DNA of 64,000 bases, taken from the NCBI GenBank assembly GCA_014529385.2, contig CM043947.1:104621811-104685810 (forward strand), in the 5' to 3' direction. Of this stretch, positions 11,287 through 22,700 are shown piece after piece. This DNA is from Adiantum capillus-veneris (Eukaryota; Streptophyta; Polypodiopsida; Polypodiales; Pteridaceae). The notes beneath the pieces were generated by a model. That model was not told the DNA's origin. It made no database searches and was given only the letters and a program-made list of their open reading frames with translations. A program made the position numbers and the translations under genes. Positions within the stretch are counted from its first letter, which is position 1; each line of letters begins with the position of its first letter.

Positions 11287-13240
11287 CTAGTTTTCTAAAT
11301 TATGTGCTTCATCAAAAGACAGCGGCTCCTCAACATCATGTAAGCTAGACACACCCAAAGCATAACAGTCTAATGCATAAGATGCATGGCGAGAGCCTGA
11401 ACGAGTACGACTAGACAAAGGTACATCCAATTTACTGTCACGCAAAGTGTGCACCAGCCATTTTGGCATACATCTAGCCTGCTCATTTTCAGCCCTTTCC
11501 TCATCAAGTACATCATGTACATCTGCATCAGTAATAGGCTGATCTATAACATTTTCAAAAACCCCCATAGGCTGTACATTTGCCTCATTGGAAATTACAT
11601 TCGTATTTCCACCCGGGGCAGTCACTTATCAAAAGACCCCTATATCACATGCGTTCAAGAGGTAATTAATCATACCCCAATATACATACTATACTTACAC
11701 TGTGAGCCTATTTAAAAAACCCCCACCCCCCTCTGTATGTATACATTTTTATACATTTTGGTCTTTTAATAATCCTCTCCGGTTAACTTACGTGATATCA
11801 TACAAATTCTAAAAAGTGACCGCCCCGGGTATTTCTACCATTGAAAAGAGGCAACAAAGTGTCATAAATGTCCTGTGAGCTTACATTACTTTCTCTAGTA
11901 CATGACAGCAAGGGATGAACAAAATTTTCCACAAACATACATCCCATGAAACCAGAATACATTTTGTTTGCGGATGATACAACCTGTAACCTTTGCTTTC
12001 AGCACTATAACAAACAAAAATACATTTGACAGCCTTATCATCCATTTTTTTTCGCTGCACTTGTGGAACCAAAGCATATGCCAAACAGCCAAAAACACGC
12101 ATGTGCTCAATAGAAGGCTTTCTATCATGCCATGTTTCATATGGATTAATAGACTGCAAAGCTTTCGTAGGACACGTGTTAAGTACATAAGTGGCACACA
12201 TGATGGCCTCAAGCCAAAAAGAATGTGGCAAAGCTTGACTTTTGACCATACATCGTTCCATTTCCCTCAGTGACCTGTTTTCCTCTCAACAACACCATTT
12301 TGCTGAGGTGTATAAGGCAATGTACATTCGTGTTTTATCCCACGACTAGCCAGAAATGCAATAAATTCATGAGACATATACTCCCCCCCTCGATCAGAAC
12401 GGAGGGTGCCCATAGTACATTTCGAGACATTTTCAGCCATAGCCAAAAATTGTTTGAAGCACATAAAAACTTCGAACTTCACTTTAAGATACCCATGCAT
12501 GCCTAGAGTAATCATCAATGAAAGTCACGAAGTAAAGGTAATTTCCCAAGGACGGAGTTTGCATGGGCCCACAAACATCACTATGCACAAGTTGCAACCT
12601 GCATGTGGCCCTAATTGAACCATCCTTTGGATACTTAGAATGGTGCATCTTACCCAACATACATCCTTCACAAACACGTTTGACAGGTGCTTCAAGAGGT
12701 GACAAAGAAGCAACCACATTAGATTTCTACAAACAAATGCAGCAAACTGGAAAAATTCAGATGACCAAAACGTGCATGCCAAAGTTTTGCATCTGAAATA
12801 GCCCTTGAATCTACAACTACATTTGCAAAATGTTTTCCACATTTTTCATACAAAGTAAGCTTATACAGCCCACGGCACAAAAGTCCAGATGCAATAATTT
12901 CATCACCAAAACTGAGATCATGAACTGTACATCTGTCATCCACAAATTTGACTACAAGTCCAAGTCTAGCAAGTGCGGATACAGGCAAGAGATTCTTCTT
13001 GATCCCAAGTACATAAACTGCATCAACAAGTGTGAAAGAACTACCATTAGCAGCAGTAAGCACAATCTTTCCAACTCCCTAAACCGGATAAGAGGCATTT
13101 TTGGAACAAGTGACTGAATTCCCATGAGGGACAGACTCGAGAGAGGTAAACAATTCACGATGTGAGGTAATGTGCTTTGTAGCACCACTGTCGAAATACC
13201 ACACATGTGAATCTGCAGCAACTAGCATGCATCATGGACA
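11287..13240 (-). pseudogene. copia protease and integrase region
   Basis: Reverse strand order: aspartic protease with WYFDSGATKHIT (near 13200-13170); the gag-pre-integrase segment with LWHARFGHLN and CEGCMLGKMH (zinc-binding His/Cys); integrase core with HSDVCGP and FIDDYSRHAW, then LRSDRGGEYMS and PQQNGVVERK (Asp, Asp, Glu); then ALPHSFWLEAI and RVFGCLAY; then an acidic linker to RT at 11287-11625. Frameshifts occur near 12720, 12490, 12267 and 11940. The linker is additionally split by the MITE at 11613-11828. Confidence 0.9.
11603..11838. mobile_element. 216-bp MITE with 10-bp target duplication
   Basis: The element 11613-11828 starts CCGGGGCAGTCACTT and ends AAGTGACCGCCCCGG, a 15-bp terminal inverted repeat with one mismatch. 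It is flanked by GTATTTCCAC (11603-11612) and GTATTTCTAC (11829-11838), a 10-bp target duplication with one mismatch. The interior is AT-rich and non-coding. Removing the element plus one duplication copy (226 bp) joins the copia frame on both sides without a shift. Duplications of 9-10 bp are typical of Mutator-like elements; the family call is inference. Confidence 0.85.
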
Positions 13241-14282
13241 GTAGGATTGTAAGTGCACTCTGCGCTAAAAGCCCATTCTGCATCAACATCGGCATTACAG
13301 TCTCCTTTCATAGAAGATTCAACAATGGCTGCATTTGTAGTGGAACCAGCATTTGCAGTGGAACCACCCTCTTTCTTCTTAGCCTCTTTGGCCTTCGACT
13401 TAGGACATGACTTGATCAAGTGATCATTAGCTTTACAATAATGGCAACGCATCTTCTTTTTGCCCTTATCAAAAATGTTCAAACGAAGTGCTGCCAACAG
13501 AAGCATTAGGAACAAAATTTTTGCCACTCGCAGCAAAACCATAAGAATTGGTTGCATTGCTGTTACCACCCATTCTTTGAGAAGCAATAAAAGCCCGTTC
13601 AACTGCACGTTGTCTAATCCTGTTTTTTTTGGAAAGTGACTCTTGCGACAACAATGTGCATAATGCATCAAACTTGACAACTTCTGGATTTCCTTGGGTC
13701 ATAAGTCTCCAAGTACTAGCAAAAGTCTGGTAACAATCTGGTAAGGCATCAAGAACAGTCTACACAAGGGAACTGTCTGAAATGACTTCTTCTGCAGAAA
13801 GAATTTTCTCATTGATATCCTTGACACTAGCAAGGAAAGTGTCCATATTATCTTCCTCATGCATAATCTTTACGCAGCAAAGCAATTTTTAGACTCATTG
13901 CGGCTTGCATAAAGACCTGCTAGAATATCCCAAGCGTGTTTTGCAGATTTTGTTGAACGGATGTGAGGAACAATGGTGCACTTCACAAACAACACAATCA
14001 ATCCATGAGCCTGCGCATCCTTTACATCCCAACGAGCTTGTTCTGTTGTAGGCAAAACAACTCTAACAGCAGAAATCCTTACAGCAAGACCTGCAACATC
14101 CTCAACATCGCCTACATCCTCAGAACCAGGATGTACATAAATGCCCTGCACAATGTTCTAGACGCCCTTTGACACAAGAACGTGTTGCATCATATAAGCC
14201 CACACAGGGTAATTGTCACCATCCAACCTGTCCTCAGCAGCAAACATCTTGAACATATCTATGTTGTTGTTGTCAGCCATGG
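13222..14282 (-). pseudogene. copia gag with zinc knuckle
   Basis: Begins MADNNNIDMFKMFAAEDRL at 14282, with the copia gag signature DGDNYPVWAYMMQ. A stop at 14158-14160 interrupts it. It continues with AWDILAGLYASRNES and ends with a CX2CX4HX4C knuckle (CHYCKANDHLIKSC) followed by a Lys-rich tail near 13400. Several frameshifts. The knuckle packages element RNA in the virus-like particle. Confidence 0.88.
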
Positions 14283-14628
14283 TAAATGCTGCACCTAATG
14301 TGAAAACTGCTCGAAAGCAGAAGAAATGGAGTGGGAGCAACACGTGCTATATAGCACAAATCGTAGAAGACTATAAGGCACCTGTTATGCAGAAAACAGC
14401 ACTGACAAAAATTTTGCACAAAATGACGAAATAGCCTATGCAGTAATGCTTGTAGTGGAAATAGAGGCCGAAATGATCCCAAATCAAAAATCAGAGCAGA
14501 CCGAGCTCTACGAGCTCGCCCGAAATATTTGTCGTCCTGCGAACGCTCACCAAAGCTCACTGAAATCAAAGAAAGTGAGCAGGCATGTACTGGAGGAGCT
14601 GGCGACTAAGCCCGGGAGGACGCAACCT

Positions 14629-14640
14629 GCTCTGATACCA
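14629..14640 (-). other. Primer-binding site, initiator Met-tRNA type
   Basis: Reverse strand reads TGGTATCAGAGC two bases after the 5' LTR. This is the known primer site of many plant copia elements, complementary to the 3' end of initiator Met-tRNA. It fixes the element's orientation. Confidence 0.95.
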
Positions 14641-14642
14641 AT

Positions 14643-14870
14643 TGTTGGAATTAGGGTTGCAGAGAAACACACACAGCTTGGAGAAGACGAACGAAGATCA
14701 AGGCACACAATAGAGAGTGTATTACTGAGTTTGCAATGGAAAGATAGATAGACCTAGAGTGATGGGCGTATATACAATGCTGGGGGGGGGGAAACCTCCT
14801 AAAGAGGGAAAAAATGCCCCGGCGGTCCTAATGTGTTCACACACATCACTACCACATGTATATGGTAACA
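14643..14870 (-). repeat. copia 5' LTR
   Basis: 228 bp, paired with 9495-9721. Differences include scattered substitutions and a G-run length change around 14781-14795. Confidence 0.93.
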
Positions 14871-15318
14871 AGAGAGAGGTGTGGATAGAGTATATAGAGG
14901 GGGTGTAGAGTTTATCTAGATCTGGTAGAAAGGGACGATACATAGAGAGTGTAGATAGAGATTAAGTAGAGGGTAGACATATAAGGTTAGAATTTAGGAA
15001 GAGATTAGGGTTTAGAGAGAGCTTGTGGATCGAATAGATAGAGAGGATGTAGAGAGGGAGGATATAGAGAGAGTGTAAATAGAGATATTAGATGTAGAGA
15101 GAGAGAAATTGGAATATAGATAAAGGGAGTAGAGATAGAGATTAGATAGAGAGAGATGTGGACAGATGTAGTGTGTAGAGGAAGAGTAGAGAGAGGTTAG
15201 GATGTTAATAGTAGAGAGGGTGTAGATAGAGAGAGGGAGGATACGTAGAGTGTAGAGATAGATAGAGGGAGTAGACAGAGTGTAGAGAGGATAGAGATAG
15301 AGATTAGATAGAGGGTAT
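14871..15318. repeat. Degenerate GA-rich minisatellite, continuation
   Basis: Same GATAGAGAGTGTAGAG-type units as before the copia insertion; the first five bases are the second target-duplication copy. Confidence 0.85.
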
Positions 15319-15323
15319 GCTCA

Positions 15324-15614
15324 TTGCCAATGGTGTATCTGTGGAGTGGAACCAATGGATTTACATGTAGGAGACATAATGCGGATAGTGTGATTGACTA
15401 TATGCTACTCTCCGAAGCCATCATATATCGCATAAAGAGTTTTATGTTTGTCCAATGGACTGTGGAATCTGACCATCGCACTTTATGTATTGACCTTTCA
15501 TGTAGAGAAGCAGCTAAGCATGATAATCTCAACCAAAGGAAAGAGAAATTATCACTATGTATGGATTTCAAACGGGCACCAATGTTTGTTGAAATGGTTG
15601 AGCAAAAATTATAA
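15324..15614 (+). pseudogene. LINE endonuclease C-terminal fragment
   Basis: The frame shows GTNGFTCRRHNADSVIDYMLL, then about 25 residues later VESDHRTLCIDLS. This matches the end of the APE-type endonuclease of non-LTR retrotransposons (T-W...S-IDY-LLS ... SDH-PL), where Asp and His are catalytic. The segment abuts the GA minisatellite and has no RT after it. It may belong to the same LINE type as the N-terminal half at 4054-4500. Confidence 0.6.
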
Positions 15615-16318
15615 ATGAAGAAGCTTCACTATGATGCACCATTGGAACTAAATGGGAAGTTTTCAAGAAAGTTATATGTTATTGTGCCGAAGAATGATTA
15701 CAAGGTAGTTTCTAAGGCCCCATACAATTAAAATCAAAGTGGATTCATGTTTATACAAGTGCTTATGTACATAGGTATTGCATACATATTAATGTAAGCT
15801 ATGCACAAATAAATCCTCAAGGAAATTTACAAAAAGTTCTTTGTGGAATGTGAGGTCATTCTTCTCTTTTGAGAAGCTCCTCTTCACAATGCTTGAAGCT
15901 TGAGCAAGAAATACTTGAGAGATTACTGAGTGTCATTCATCTTTGGTATTGTTGGAAGCACCCTTAATAGGGACTGTAACGTGGAAGAGACTCCTTATAG
16001 AATTGAGTATGAAGCCCTTTGGGAAAACTTGACTTTTGGGAGTCACCCCTTTTGTGGACTTGGACCTTGGTGGCAGATTTCAGTGGGAATGATTGCTTAG
16101 AGGAAACAAATTTCTAAAGAAATGTAAATTAAACCAAGAAGGGAGTTGACAGATGGCGAGATTGTACATGAAAGAAGCATGTTGCAAATGGCATGAGTTT
16201 GAGCTCAGGCTTATCAATACTGCAGATTTGATGAGGAGGCACAAACCGAGGGTTATATGGGGTCGGCATGTTGCAGTCATCAAAGCAAATGAGATGTGTC
16301 AAGGGTCGTGTAGGTTTG
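15615..16318. other. No recognisable gene
   Basis: Short frames without motifs between the LINE fragment and the gypsy remnant. Nothing supported. Confidence 0.4.
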
Positions 16319-16918
16319 TCATCGAAGCTCGCAGATGCTTTCAATTGATGATGATGCAGAGAGCCAGCAAGTGATAATGCCACCTTGGAGTTGAGGTAGA
16401 GCTCCCCACAAACAGCGTGCGACAACACAAGATGAAGTCATGAAGGTATGCCCAATCTTTTTAGGATTCCTTAAACTTGGCTGCAAAGAACCCTGCTCAA
16501 TCTTTTCCCTATTGTTGGGCGGTAAGGGTGAAGCTACTGGTTTCACCTTCTTTGCTACACTTTTGTATTTAGTTTCAACATGGACTTCTAGGCCAAGTTT
16601 TTGGTTTTCTTTGAAGGTTTCTATTACTTGATACATTTTCATAGAGCATACTTCCACAACTTCATTTTCAAGATGAAAACTAGACTCCATTATAGCATCA
16701 ATCTCACCCATAGTATCTACAAAAGAAACTTGTTCACACAATCCCAAAACATTTTTAGTAGGCTCTAGCAACCCACTCTCTTTCATGCCCATTTTTACAT
16801 TATGTACATATTGCCTATCACATCTCTTCAATTCTTCAAGTTTTGTAAAACATACTGATCCATTATTTGTTACCAAGGAGCATGTTGAGAGAGTTTTACC
16901 TCTTTTTGGATCAGGCAA
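16319..16918 (-). pseudogene. gypsy polyprotein linker region
   Basis: A 199-residue frame without recognised domain, directly downstream of the protease remnant at 17139 on the same strand. By position it would be the protease-RT linker of the element. No RT follows; the sequence instead ends in unrelated DNA. Confidence 0.4.
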
Positions 16919-17138
16919 GACCCTTTTTCTTTCTATACTATTGCAATCCCTCTTTACAATGTTACTTGGCCAAAACCCATCATTTCCCTATGATCATGAA
17001 ACTCTTTGCTCACTTTTGGTAGAGGATGCTCTTTGAGGTTGTCACGATTTCTTTCATGGTTTACACAAACTGTAAGAAATTGAAGAGCATGTTTACCATC
17101 TTTCCTTCGTATCCTAGCATAAGCTAAACCATCATCCA

Positions 17139-17594
17139 CTACCTTTTTTTCCATTTGAACTCCCACAATAAGGCTTGTTCAAGGATAAGATGATATGAAG
17201 ATGTGTCCTGTAGAAAGAAGTTTTGCTCAGCCTTTACATCACCTATTGTCACCTTTACACTTGGACATGTTGCATACAATTCACCAGATGAATTGTTTGC
17301 CACTCTCACCATCCAACCATGTTCTATGTCCATTGGCCATTTACATTTGTTGTAAAGACTTTTTGACATTATATTTAATTCAGAACCATGGTCAATTAAG
17401 GCAACAAATGGTTCTTCAAGATCACCTACCTTGATCACTGTCTCTGTAGTAGCTCGTGTCCAATGGCTTCTAAAATAGTGGTTCCTAGGAATACTTTGAG
17501 ATTCTTCCCCATCATCAAAAAATTTCACTTGCCTTACATTCCAAGAAGACTGGTAGCATCCCACCATAGCTTCATCACCTTCTTTAGCATCCAC
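17139..17594 (-). pseudogene. gypsy aspartic protease (reverse copy)
   Basis: Reads TRATTETVIKVGDLEEPFVA, then LIDHGSELNIMS (catalytic Asp in an unusual D-H-G triplet), then HGWMVRVANNSSGELYATCP and VTIGDVKAEQNFFLQ. The same order and the same DHG triplet occur in the forward copy at 21088-21780, so both derive from one gypsy-like family. After about 150 residues the frame shifts; the C-terminal part (LLDDGLAYARIR...) continues at 16954-17166. Confidence 0.75.
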
Positions 17595-17861
17595 ATGTAC
17601 TCATTGTGTCTTCACAGTATTGCCTTCAGCTTGTGGGCGAACAGATTCTCCAAGTGTTTGCTTCTTTCTCCTAATGATGTCGATAATTTCTTTATGGAAT
17701 TTACACTTGGCTATACCAAGCACCTCAACCAAAGTAAACTCAACCTTTCTATTCAAAGTCCTCTCCTCTAAAACTTTCTTCAGGTCTGTAGCAATCTCAA
17801 TGTCAGATTGTAGTTTGTAAGCTGGTCATTTTGGCTTACCTTTTGTTGGCTCCTTTTTCAT

Positions 17862-19338
17862 TCATGTTGTATATTCCTCCATGGTCACTTCTGGTGAAGG
17901 TGCCTCCTGTGTTGATGGTGCTTGCAAAGGTGCCGTATCATTCCTTCCTCCACTTCTTGTAGATATTTTTGAAGGCCCTTCATCATCATTTTCAAGCCTA
18001 CACTCGTCTTCTACAATGGCTTCATGACTTTGGCAGTTTGTAATGTAGGCATGGATAGACATTAAATCCACTCGATCACTCCACCCTGTTTCTAGTTGTA
18101 TGCAATCACCTGCTTTGTGTAGAATCTCTTTTGTCAGATTTCCCTTTTTAGCTAATTCCATGACATTTGTCCAAAGTCGACCATGATGATCACTCACCTC
18201 TTCATCACCACTAAGATGCTCGATTTTTACTCCATAAGTAGCTGCCTCAACTGAAGAGGTGGCATGGTTAGTTGCCATATCTTTAACCAAGGTTTGCATT
18301 TCTCCCTTCCCAAAGTTAATTCTCAAGGGTAGACCTCACTCTCTTAAGTGGATTTTACCATCCTTTAAAAAGACTACATCTTTTGTCAAAGCATCACTAA
18401 AACTATCACAATCCCTTCTTACATGGTCTGTAATATCACACCAAATACATCTATTATCAAACCCTTCTTTGGGCTATTGTCTTTGCCTATGAAGTGGCCC
18501 TAATGGTTGGCCTTTTTCTTCAAGCTTTGCAAGCTTCACCTTCACGTCACGCCTTCCCTTCACAAGCTCATCTAGCCTAGAATCATCAAACCTAGGACCT
18601 ATAGAAGTAGGCTTTACAATTTTGTAAGAAGTTGAGGTGGAAGAACTTGTAGTGTTTACCACCATCTTGTTTCTTGTTCTTTGCTGTTTGGCAAGCAATG
18701 AGACAGCACCTTCAACCTCATTCCAGTCGATCTTTAGTCCTTGCTCAGCATATTTATCATCAAGAAGAAGCACTAAATTTTCTTGAAACTCTTTACCTGC
18801 AGCTTGTAAGAAAATATCTTTTTCTCTACATCTAGTGTGGCCTTTTCTATCTTGGTGAGTTGTGCATAGCGTAGCTCAAATTACCTGAGTAGCTCTATTA
18901 TTCATAGTCCTTGCTTTGGCTTGACTATCCATTCTAAGAATGTCCTTTTGGTCACTCTCTTAGAGTCCTCCATAAAATATTCCTCCTTTAAAGCTACTTT
19001 GAGTTATTCTAAGTTCCTCACATGCCCATCTTTAATTGCCCTAACATGTTCCCTAATTTCTGGAGCAAAAACTAACGCAAAGCTTTGAATCACTTACCTT
19101 CTCACACGCGATGCAACTCCATCTCCTTCACATACTCACGTAAGTACTTGGTTACATATTTGCCATTGAACTGATCCATTCTGTTGACGACCGCTTGTAT
19201 GGATTTGGTTGCTAAAATCTCATGTCTTTCAGTGCCATGTTGTTGTTGCATGAACATTGCAAATGCTTGAAACATTTGCATTGTTGCTAGGACAAAATGC
19301 ATACCCTGTTGCTCAACATGATCACCCATGGTTACCAA
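17862..19338 (-). pseudogene. gypsy gag with zinc knuckle (reverse copy)
   Basis: Starts near 19338 (MVTMGDHVEQQG) with FNGKYVTKYLREYVKEME. It continues in broken frames through a coiled region (DELVKGRRDVKVKLAKLEEK, 18474-18773) to a CX2CX4HX4C knuckle (CIWCDITDHVRRDC) near 18420-18460. It ends in an acidic, Ser/Thr-rich stretch at 17862. The forward copy at 19911-20874 has the same sequence of features. Several stops make it a pseudogene. Confidence 0.65.
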
Positions 19339-19360
19339 AAAACCCTCACCCTGGCAGTTT

Positions 19361-19376
19361 CACGTCGGGTTCACCA
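19361..19376 (-). other. Candidate primer-binding site of the reverse gypsy remnant
   Basis: Reverse strand reads TGGTGAACCCGACGTG about 20 bases before the gag start and 6 bases after a possible LTR end (...CGACA at 19383). Position and the TGG start fit a tRNA 3'-end complement. I cannot name the tRNA, and no second LTR is present to confirm the boundary. Confidence 0.45.
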
Positions 19377-19382
19377 AAAATA

Positions 19383-19910
19383 TGTCGAGAAATTTGTGGT
19401 CTTGCCAGGAAAGCACCAGGCTTTTGGCTGTGAGAGTTTGTGAGATAGCTCCAAAAACTATATGAAGGAATTAAACCATAGATGCCATGAAGTCTAGGGT
19501 TTGGAAGGAAGTACAATCAAAGAAGCCCCACTCTTTCTCTCTTGCATTCACACACACAAAGAAAGAACACAAAAGAGAATATCAAAACAAGCAAAGATGA
19601 AAACATCAAGGCTGTGGTCATATCGTATCATGGGTAATATGAAAGGTTAATATATAGTTAATGGCGTTCAATATTCGTCAACCAAACAAGCTACGAATTG
19701 ATCTTTGGAGTTTTAATTTTATTCTTACCATAATATATATATATTGTCTATTGATTGGGATTAATTGTGTGTAAAAATCCTCTTGCTTCATAGCAAGATA
19801 GCTACACTTACGTCAAAAGAAAAGTTATAGTCTATAAGAGGTAGTATGATGGGATCTGATGAAAGAAGTATTTCATTGAGCCTTTCTGGGCCAAAGAGAA
19901 ACACTATTCG
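19383..19910. other. Spacer between two head-to-head gypsy remnants
   Basis: Possibly LTR sequence of the reverse copy (CA and GA-rich stretch at 19545-19600), then AT-rich DNA. No gene recognised. Confidence 0.35.
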
Positions 19911-20874
19911 TTGTTGAAAGTATGGTTGAAGTCAGATCGGAAAGAAGTGATTGAAGCAGTTAATATGGTGGTGAAGCGACAAAAAAGGCTGGACAACTTA
20001 GTCGGGATGACTACCGACTTGGAAGAAAAAGAGGAAGAGATCCATGTGTTGTTAAAGGAGAATACCCCAAAGCTAGAGGAGTCTTTCATGGATGATCTTG
20101 TGAAGGGAATCCAGGAGTTAAATATCAAATTGAAAGCAATAAAGCTGGAAGAAAAAGGTTCAACATCTTAATCAAAACAAGGCAGGCCGCAACGGGAAAG
20201 CGGGAAGAAAAAGGTTCAACATCTCGATCAAAACAAGGCATGCCGCAAAGGGAAAGCGGTAATAAAAAGTGCATGTGGTGCGACAGTCTTGATCATATCA
20301 GGAGTGAATGTGATGAATTTGCAGAATCCAAGTGTAAAAACATGGTTTTTTGGAAGTATGGGCTAATACATCTTTGGGAAAGAGGTTTTCCCTTAAAGAA
20401 CAAATATGGGAAAGGAGGTATGAAGAAGAGTATGGAAGAAATGTTGCAAGAACATCATGCAAGTGTAAGTGAGGCATTGACTTTTTGAGTGCAAATTGAA
20501 AGCAACTTATAGGAAAAACCTATTGAAGTTTCCCACAAAAAGGGAATGTTTAGGCCATACGCTATGACAACGGCAAAAAAGGGGAAGGTCGATTATCAGC
20601 AGCTATGTCAAGTGGAAAAATGCATAGAAAGACTACATGGTGGGAGGATCATGTCGACTCCCTCTCAATATACGCATATATAGCAAAGTCTCAAAACAAT
20701 GAGGCTTTTGTCAAAGAAAAGCAAAAAAGGGAAGAGGATTTGGCAAGAACTTCGAAGAAGGTGACGAGGTCAACTGTACAAAAGGAAAAGGAATCTAGAT
20801 TAGGTGTGGCTCCTACCCCACCTGATGTTCCCATAAATGAAGCTGAGAAGGAGAAGAAAGCATGGAAACCTTGA
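19911..20874 (+). pseudogene. gypsy gag with zinc knuckle (forward copy)
   Basis: Three broken frames. The first (19911-20171) has a charged coiled stretch ending DDLVKGIQELNIKLKAIKLE, the counterpart of DELVKGRRDVKVKLAKLEEK in the reverse copy. The second (20240-20488) has the knuckle CMWCDSLDHIRSEC. The third (20605-20874) has HVDSLSIYAYIAKSQNNEA, matching RVDLMSIHAYITNCQSHEA at 17862-18326. A 50-bp direct duplication of GGAAGAAAAAGGTTCAACATC-type sequence lies at 20148-20240. The gag N-terminus seen in the reverse copy is missing here. Confidence 0.65.
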
Positions 20875-21087
20875 AGCCCATCATATAAACTAAGGTCTGA
20901 TATTGAATAGCAAATTGATGTTAAGAGGGTACTTGAGGAGTGGATTTTAAACAGTTGGGTGGAGTTTACCCTAGGAGAAATCCTAGGTATTGCAAAGCAA
21001 GAATTTCATGACAGCATCATTGATCTTATGAAGAGGAAGTGACAAATACTATACGGGCCCAAGAATGATCCAACCACGACATAGGGA

Positions 21088-21780
21088 GTGCAAAGCATTT
21101 ATGAACAAATTAAAGCTATATTGAGTAGTGTTAATGAAGAAGAATTCGGGGATGATGAATGGGGAAGCATAGTCAACGACATTGAGCTTTCAAGGCGGGT
21201 AAAGCATATCAGCTTTCATGAGGATGAGTATTGTGAAGAAGCACCTCGAAGCCATTTTACACGATATCATTGGGCCAGAGCTACTACTGAAACTTTTGTG
21301 AAGATAGGAGATTTGGACGAGCCGGTTGTTGCATTGGTAGACCATGGTTCAGAAGTAAACCTTATGTCAAAGATCTTATATTCAAAAGGGAAGTGGCCCA
21401 TTGATGTCGAATGTGGGTGGCGTATCCGAGCTGCTAATGCACAATCAGGTGATTTGTATGGTGCATGTCCTAATGTTAAAGTAGCTATAGGAGACGTAAG
21501 TGATGAACATAATTTATTTGTGCAAGAGCACTCAACGTATCCAATTATATTGGGACAACCTTATATTACTCCGGTGCGAATGGAAACAAAGGTTTTGGAT
21601 GATGGGTCTACATATGCTAGGATCCGAAGTCGTAATGGAAAGAAAGTGGTACAATTTCTAACTGTTTGTGTAGACCATGCCAGGAACAAGGACACCTTAA
21701 GGGATCATCCATTGCCAAATTTGACAAAGGAGTTTGAAGAGAACAGGGGATTCCCAGATTTTTTCCAAGTGCCATTGTAA
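21088..21780 (+). CDS. gypsy aspartic protease (forward copy)
   Basis: A 230-residue open frame. It contains RATTETFVKIGDLDEPVVA, the catalytic loop LVDHGSEVNLMS, a flap-like GACPNVKVAIGDV, and the C-terminal PIILGQPYITPV (the ILG of retroviral-type proteases). It is followed by about 60 residues and a stop. The protein would process the polyprotein. In a functional element this frame would be fused to gag and RT; here it is isolated, so it is a relic although the local frame is intact. Confidence 0.7.
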   Translation: MQSIYEQIKAILSSVNEEEFGDDEWGSIVNDIELSRRVKHISFHEDEYCEEAPRSHFTRYHWARATTETFVKIGDLDEPVVALVDHGSEVNLMSKILYSKGKWPIDVECGWRIRAANAQSGDLYGACPNVKVAIGDVSDEHNLFVQEHSTYPIILGQPYITPVRMETKVLDDGSTYARIRSRNGKKVVQFLTVCVDHARNKDTLRDHPLPNLTKEFEENRGFPDFFQVPL

Positions 21781-22700
21781 AGCGAGATTATGATGGTGCT
21801 TTGAAGGGGAATTTCTGACTAACAGCAGGTGTTTTTGGAGAGGCTTTTTCTTCAGGATTTTTGGGTTTACCTTCAGAAGGATCAGTATCTTACAGGAAAT
21901 TCAACGACTTATGCAAATGGGAGAAGCAACATGTTTGTAATGCCTAGATGCATGTGTTTTCTACTTGATATGGTTACCCCATTTTTCACATGTTACAAAG
22001 GTTTTATACGAGTTGCTCAGGAAAGGATAGAAATTTGTTTGGAAAGAAGAACACTCGAAAGTTGTGCGAAAAACTGACGAAGATGTTACAAGAGGCTCCT
22101 ACATTAAGGAAGGCACACTACAAAAGCGGTAAGCCAATTATTTTGACGGTTGACACGAGTCCTATAGGTATTGGGTGGGCTATTGGACAAGATGACGAGC
22201 AAGGACAAAGGTATGCTATCAAATTTGGTGATAAATTGTTAAGTGCTTGATAGAGAGCATATCGGCAGGTTAAAAGGTAACTTTGGGGTGTAGTAACTAC
22301 CCTAAGGTGTGACAAAGAGTACTTTATCAGTGCTTCTGTAATAGTAGAGACAGATTTCTTACCATTGCTTGAAATGATCACAAGTTGCTCTACACCAGAT
22401 ATAGACATGCTACATTGGATAGCATATATTAAGTCATTAAATCTTGAGTTTCAACATATTGGAGGGAAAGATAACTCGGTGGTTGATATGCTATCCAGGG
22501 CCAAGTTTGAAGATGAAGAGATTATGGTTTTTGAAGCTGAAGATGTGGGATTGAGGTTCTTTACCTCTTCAAAACTGCATGTAGAATGTAAAAACATGGT
22601 TTTTGCATTACAATCTTTTCCCGAGAACAAGTACGAAGGTGAATGGTTGCTGATTGGGGAGATATTTGAGTACATCAAAGAAGCAGGAGGACTATACTGA
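21781..22700 (+). pseudogene. gypsy RNase H remnant; RT core missing
   Basis: 21990-22250 reads TVDTSPIGIGWAIGQDD and GQRYAIKFGDKLLSA, the start of a Ty3-type RNase H (T-D-x-S...G). 22365-22700 reads LNLEFQHIGGKDNSVVDMLSR, its end (GK-N-VAD-LSR). Only about 200 bp separate the protease stop from RNase H, so the reverse transcriptase fingers and palm, normally more than 600 bp, are deleted. Confidence 0.65.

Larger units (their letters stand above)
9495..14870 (-). mobile_element. Ty1/copia LTR retrotransposon, full length but decayed
   Basis: Two about 227-bp LTRs (TG...CA on both strands) bound the element. The same 5-bp sequence AGAGA stands at 9490-9494 and 14871-14875 as target duplication. 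On the reverse strand the order is 5' LTR, primer site, gag with zinc knuckle, protease, integrase, RT, RNase H, polypurine tract, 3' LTR: the copia order. The LTRs differ by roughly 6-7 percent by eye, and the frame has many stops and shifts, so it is an old, inactive copy. A 216-bp MITE sits inside the pol region. Confidence 0.93.
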
